NCBI GenBank assembly: GCA_937877455.1
Contig: CALFIU010000156.1
Span: 1-37,500, forward strand
DNA length: 37,500 bases
Direction of reading: 5' to 3'
Origin: an uncultured Bacteroidales bacterium
GTDB taxonomy: Bacteria > Bacteroidota > Bacteroidia > Bacteroidales > UBA3824
Position numbers and translations under genes: made by a program. Within the stretch, counting starts at the first letter, position 1; the number at the start of each line of letters is the position of its first letter. Shown piece after piece: positions 33,929 to 37,500 of the stretch. The notes beneath the pieces are model-generated. The model did not search any database. It saw nothing but the letters and a program-made list of their open reading frames with translations, and was not told where the DNA came from.

Positions 33929-34771
33929 TTATTCGTTTTCAATAGGTTGTACATCGTCAACCGTTCTAAGTAGTATTTGCCAAGTGGTATTATAACGCGT
34001 AGCCACGCCCGTAATGTTAAGTTTTCCCGACGGCATTATCGAAGACGCAAAATCGGCGTATGTACTTGTACGCAATACCACATTGTTGCTATATTCAGAA
34101 AAAAGTCTATTGGCACAATTAGCCGAAAGACTAACGCTTCCATCAGAAGGCGCATAAACGCGGCTGCCATTTGCATCTTTTAGCGATACATTTTTTAGCA
34201 CAACCAACATACCTGCACAAGCTTCAATATCAAGGTTTTCTGAAAATTCCAATGGTGTAATTTTTAAGGTGTCGGGTGCATCGGTTATTTTAAAATGTTG
34301 TTGCCATACAAATTTACTCATACGACTAACGTATGTTTTGCCAGCAGACGATGTGTAAGGCATTCCAATTTCGGCCATTTGCCCATAGCCCCCAATATAC
34401 AAACCATTGAGATCAACCAATATTTCTGTGCCAAAAGGTAGATAACTATAAATACCGCTTTGCGATATACAAACTATTATAGCTCCAGAAGTATCTTGTA
34501 ATGATATTTCATTGTAAATGTTGCCTTGAATGTCGTTGCCAGTAACACGACCACGTATTTTTATATCGTCGGTTATTTTTACTGTGTCGCCATCGGTTAT
34601 GGCTTTTGCAAACTTTTGTTTAAGTTCAGCAATGCTGATAACGCCAGTTTCGGCAATGTCGTTGTTTCCGTATGGAGCTAAATCTGTGTCTGGCGTGTCG
34701 AAATCTGTTTGTTCGCATGCCTGTAATGTAAAAAATGTCAACAGAATTATGTAAACAAAATATCTTTTCAT
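33929..34771 (-). CDS. DUF5689 family lipoprotein
   Basis: 280 residues from the ATG at 34771 (a start at 34777 would add two residues). The signal ends in LQAC, the probable lipidation site. The mature protein fits DUF5689: VISIAELKQKFA, then IRGRVTGNDIQGN, SLQDTSGAIIV, GLYIGGYGQMAEIG and MSKFVWQQHF, an OB-type beta domain followed by a second beta domain ending VATRYNTTWQILLRTVDDVQ. DUF5689 proteins accompany outer-membrane barrel genes in Bacteroidota. It starts 17 bp after the barrel gene stops, so they are co-transcribed and probably act together at the cell surface. Confidence 0.88.
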   Translation of the reverse strand: MKRYFVYIILLTFFTLQACEQTDFDTPDTDLAPYGNNDIAETGVISIAELKQKFAKAITDGDTVKITDDIKIRGRVTGNDIQGNIYNEISLQDTSGAIIVCISQSGIYSYLPFGTEILVDLNGLYIGGYGQMAEIGMPYTSSAGKTYVSRMSKFVWQQHFKITDAPDTLKITPLEFSENLDIEACAGMLVVLKNVSLKDANGSRVYAPSDGSVSLSANCANRLFSEYSNNVVLRTSTYADFASSIMPSGKLNITGVATRYNTTWQILLRTVDDVQPIENE

Positions 34772-34788
34772 ATCCAAATTTTTGTTGA

Positions 34789-37332
34789 TTAAAATTTATA
34801 AACAATATTAAGCATACCATTGATTCCAAGGGCGTAATAAAGTTTTGGATTCATAGTAAACTTATATGTACGCTCGTTTCCAAGTTCTCCAGTTGTAGAG
34901 TTTACGGTATAATTGCTACGGCTTTGCTCATATCCGCCGCTACAAATGTTTTGATTGTTGAGAAAATTGTTGAGCTGAAGGCCAACATAAAGCGAGTTTT
35001 TTCCAAGGTAAACATTACGTCCAATTGAAAAATCGAGCATCATACCTCCTTTACCCTCTGCTTGTTTAGGAACAATGTAGTTTCCATTTTCGTCAATAGC
35101 TTTTTGTGTAGCAAGCGAACTTTGATAACGTGCCGAAGGCGAAAAAGATAGATAAATTCTATCATAAAAATTAGCCGATAACTCTATAAACCAACCCTTT
35201 GCGTGATATTGAAATTCGCCAGATAGCGCAGACAACGGTGTGCCATCTTCTCTCATTCCATCGGTATAGCAAATATCTTTCATATAAGTTGACTTGGTGG
35301 AGTTCATATATTTTGCATTTGCATTGGAGGTATATATAGCCTCTCCCCACGTTCCAATAGTCTGAAAATCAAGAAAAGAACAAAGTTTAATTTTTAAACC
35401 TGCTTCGATGCCATAATAACGTTTGTCGATGTCTGTAAGCGATACGTACGAAAATGAGTTAATATCGTCGAAATAAAAGCATGCCCAATCGGTTTCGTTT
35501 CTAAGAGTGGAATAATAACCTGTTAAATTTAATTTAAAACGTCCTGAATTATAAGCATATCCTGCTTCAAATGTTGCAAGTTTTGCAAGTCCCGAACTTG
35601 TTGCAAAATCGTGGTTTACCTCTGGTGCAGCAAAAATTGTATTGGCTGTTGGAGCTACATATTCGTAGCCAGCACCAAATCCAAGGGCATGACCATGGGT
35701 GAGGTTTAAACTTCCTCCAGCCTTGAGCCCACCACCAACAAATTTTGCTTTTTTTCCACGTCCGTAACTATTCCACGGAGCAAGACCATTTCGCATAAGT
35801 CCCTCTCGTTGATAATCTTGATAATTAATTTTTCCATCAACAAATGCGTGTACTTTACCAACATTGGCAACATATCCCGCCCAAGCAGAATAGTTGTTTA
35901 CAAAAATATTGTAGTCGTAACCAAATTTGTCGCCCTCGCCAACTAAGGCATCTGGATTGAGCATATTATATTGTATGCTGTCGTTATCGCTGCTATATGT
36001 CCCTATGGCATAAGTATTTACATTATGAAAATACTTTGCTCCAAGCAAATCTTCCATTGTTTGAAAATGCGACGATTTAGTGCGCGATAGGTTTATACCA
36101 AAATTTAAGTGAGAAAAATTGTTGATCACATATTTCAAAGCCGATGCCATAGCCACGGTTGTGCGGTTTATATGCCTATTTTGTACATAATATACGGCAT
36201 CTGCTCCCGACGCATTACATTGCGAATTGGAATAATAAAGCGCGTCCCAATCTATTTGCCTATTTTGTCCATCGGCAACCCAATAGTCGTAAGAGCTATT
36301 CCAATCGGCAAGATTTTGGTCGGTGCGTCCATCATCGCCATAACTTCCCCACACGTTATAAAAACTTGATGGAAGGTTTTTCCAATAGTCGGGCTGAGGA
36401 TTGCTAACGCCATTATAGTTGAGCTTTGTACTCGAATACATTGAATAACTTGCAAATAGTGATGTTGAAAGCATCAGATTTTCTGTTATATTAAAATCCC
36501 ATGTTGCCAATGCCGATGGAGCATAATCTCCAACAATGCGACTGTTGCGAACTTTTCCATCTTGATAACCCCAATAAGGATTGTAATAATGGCTATTAGC
36601 AAGCCAATATGTTTCTTCGGTAGCTGCACCCTGCCCCGCCCTTCGCGTAGGATTGCCCCACGTTGAAAGTGATATGCTGTGGCGCGAATTTATAATTTTT
36701 TCTGCTCCAAGATAGTATGATGCCGAATTATAAAAAGTTCCTTCAATATATCCCTCGTGAGCATAACGTACGGTTGCACTTCCCGCCAAAGCCCAACCAT
36801 TTTCGGTTATGCCAGTGGCAAATGTGTACATGGCTCGATAGGTATAATTGCGATTTCCATACGAAAGTGAGAGTTTATTTCCTGCCGCCACCTTTGAGGG
36901 TCTAAAATCGTAATTATTGCTTCCTGCCGCTCCTGACATATAAAAATTATTGGCTTCAAACGGCAAAGCATACTCGCAATTACGAGTAATATTGTTTATG
37001 CCACCAACTGCGCTGTAACGAAATTGACCTGTTTCGGCATCATTCATAAGTATGCCATTGATAAATACGCTATTAAATTTATTGTCATAAGACCTAAAAC
37101 GATAACGAACTGCTCCAAAAGCGAAACCTGCTTGACTTGCAAAGATATTGTTATTGGAATTTAAGATAGTAACATTTTGGGTCATATCATCGTCTTCTCC
37201 AAGCTGACTTTCGGTAAATGTAAAAGCCGACTCGTCAAATCCCAAATTTATAGTATCCTTATTATCAACATCTTGCGCACTAATCAAACCGCAACTGCCT
37301 ACCAATGCAGCAGTTATAATAAATTTCTTCAT
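34789..37332 (-). CDS. Outer-membrane beta-barrel protein, TonB-dependent receptor-like
   Basis: 847 residues. A signal peptide ends at SAQ (residue 20). There is no N-terminal carboxypeptidase-like domain. A plug-like region follows (about 55-170: FNSVFINGILMNDAETGQ, then VGGINNITRN), and then repeated amphipathic, aromatic-rich beta strands up to the C-terminal LNIVYKF, a typical final barrel strand. A TonB box is not obvious. The substrate is not evident; the downstream DUF5689 and DUF6359 lipoproteins could be its surface partners. It is the first gene of the operon. No well-spaced consensus promoter was found upstream, only a TATTTTTG -7-like element at 37384-37377. Confidence 0.85.
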   Translation of the reverse strand: MKKFIITAALVGSCGLISAQDVDNKDTINLGFDESAFTFTESQLGEDDDMTQNVTILNSNNNIFASQAGFAFGAVRYRFRSYDNKFNSVFINGILMNDAETGQFRYSAVGGINNITRNCEYALPFEANNFYMSGAAGSNNYDFRPSKVAAGNKLSLSYGNRNYTYRAMYTFATGITENGWALAGSATVRYAHEGYIEGTFYNSASYYLGAEKIINSRHSISLSTWGNPTRRAGQGAATEETYWLANSHYYNPYWGYQDGKVRNSRIVGDYAPSALATWDFNITENLMLSTSLFASYSMYSSTKLNYNGVSNPQPDYWKNLPSSFYNVWGSYGDDGRTDQNLADWNSSYDYWVADGQNRQIDWDALYYSNSQCNASGADAVYYVQNRHINRTTVAMASALKYVINNFSHLNFGINLSRTKSSHFQTMEDLLGAKYFHNVNTYAIGTYSSDNDSIQYNMLNPDALVGEGDKFGYDYNIFVNNYSAWAGYVANVGKVHAFVDGKINYQDYQREGLMRNGLAPWNSYGRGKKAKFVGGGLKAGGSLNLTHGHALGFGAGYEYVAPTANTIFAAPEVNHDFATSSGLAKLATFEAGYAYNSGRFKLNLTGYYSTLRNETDWACFYFDDINSFSYVSLTDIDKRYYGIEAGLKIKLCSFLDFQTIGTWGEAIYTSNANAKYMNSTKSTYMKDICYTDGMREDGTPLSALSGEFQYHAKGWFIELSANFYDRIYLSFSPSARYQSSLATQKAIDENGNYIVPKQAEGKGGMMLDFSIGRNVYLGKNSLYVGLQLNNFLNNQNICSGGYEQSRSNYTVNSTTGELGNERTYKFTMNPKLYYALGINGMLNIVYKF

Positions 37333-37477
37333 ATCAGATTCTAAATTAACGCCGCAAGATAATAATTTTTTTGCAACAAAAATATATTTTTTTCGTAAAT
37401 AATTATTATCAAACTTTGCAAGATTTTTTTAACAAGGAATCACACCACGTCAATTTCATTTGAATCGACATCAATGC

Positions 37478-37499
37478 GGGCGGGCACATAGACCCGCCC
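37478..37499. repeat. GC-rich hairpin, probable edge of a dispersed repeat
   Basis: GGGCGGG (37478-37484) and CCCGCCC (37493-37499) form a perfect GC stem around an 8-base loop, abruptly following AT-rich sequence. It runs into the window end, so the full element is not visible. It resembles GC-rich dispersed intergenic repeats rather than a terminator, as no T tract is seen. Confidence 0.6.
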
Positions 37500-37500
37500 C

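Noticed and set aside
37377..37384. Promoter for the outer-membrane barrel gene
   Set aside because: A TATTTTTG -7-like element exists on the minus strand, but the nearest TTTG is 25 bases away, too far for the consensus.

Overview
The window looks like a piece of a Bacteroidales-type (Bacteroidota) chromosome. The reasons are: AT-rich DNA; many lipoproteins with loose lipoboxes; a complete bat (Bacteroides aerotolerance) operon; lineage-typical domains (DUF4369-type TlpA proteins, DUF5689, DUF6359, choice-of-anchor J); starts without clear Shine-Dalgarno sequences; and several promoters matching the Bacteroides form TTTG-N19/20-TAnnTTTG. The electron-bifurcating NfnAB pair and an FprA flavodiiron protein suggest an anaerobe that copes with some oxygen. 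I see no tRNA, rRNA, CRISPR array, insertion sequence or phage gene.

Layout. 1-726: GC-richer repeat-bearing spacer without a supported gene. 727-5783 (minus): glutathione peroxidase with two operator-like palindromes upstream, a possible gene remnant, a circularly permuted TM1410/GH114-like lipoprotein, a TlpA-like thioredoxin lipoprotein and NAD synthetase. 5874-11475 (minus): a unit bounded by a consensus promoter and a strong terminator, holding a small lipoprotein, pheT, nfnA and nfnB. 11563-15093 (plus): MFS transporter, SAM-fold protein, FprA. 15106-17110: a long inverted repeat, a SUFU-DUF2185 immunity-like protein (minus) and an EcsC-like membrane protein (plus).

17058-27225 (minus): one long operon from a consensus promoter: MoxR ATPase, DUF58 protein, BatD-like membrane protein, BatA, BatB, BatC, BatD, BatE, and then, 3 bp later, a small-molecule kinase fused to a RapZ C-terminal domain. 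MoxR probably remodels VWA/DUF58 partners, while the Bat proteins form a membrane and periplasmic assembly. A divergent orphan histidine kinase sits next to the moxR promoter. 28478-29224 (minus) is a class II aldolase-like protein lacking the metal-site histidines.

29551-37332 (minus) is the most system-like region: an outer-membrane beta-barrel protein, a DUF5689 lipoprotein, a large DUF6359/choice-of-anchor J lipoprotein, a terminator, then two tandem exported DNA/RNA non-specific endonucleases. I read it as a candidate cell-surface nucleic-acid capture and degradation locus. The right edge ends in a GC-rich hairpin that looks like part of a dispersed repeat.
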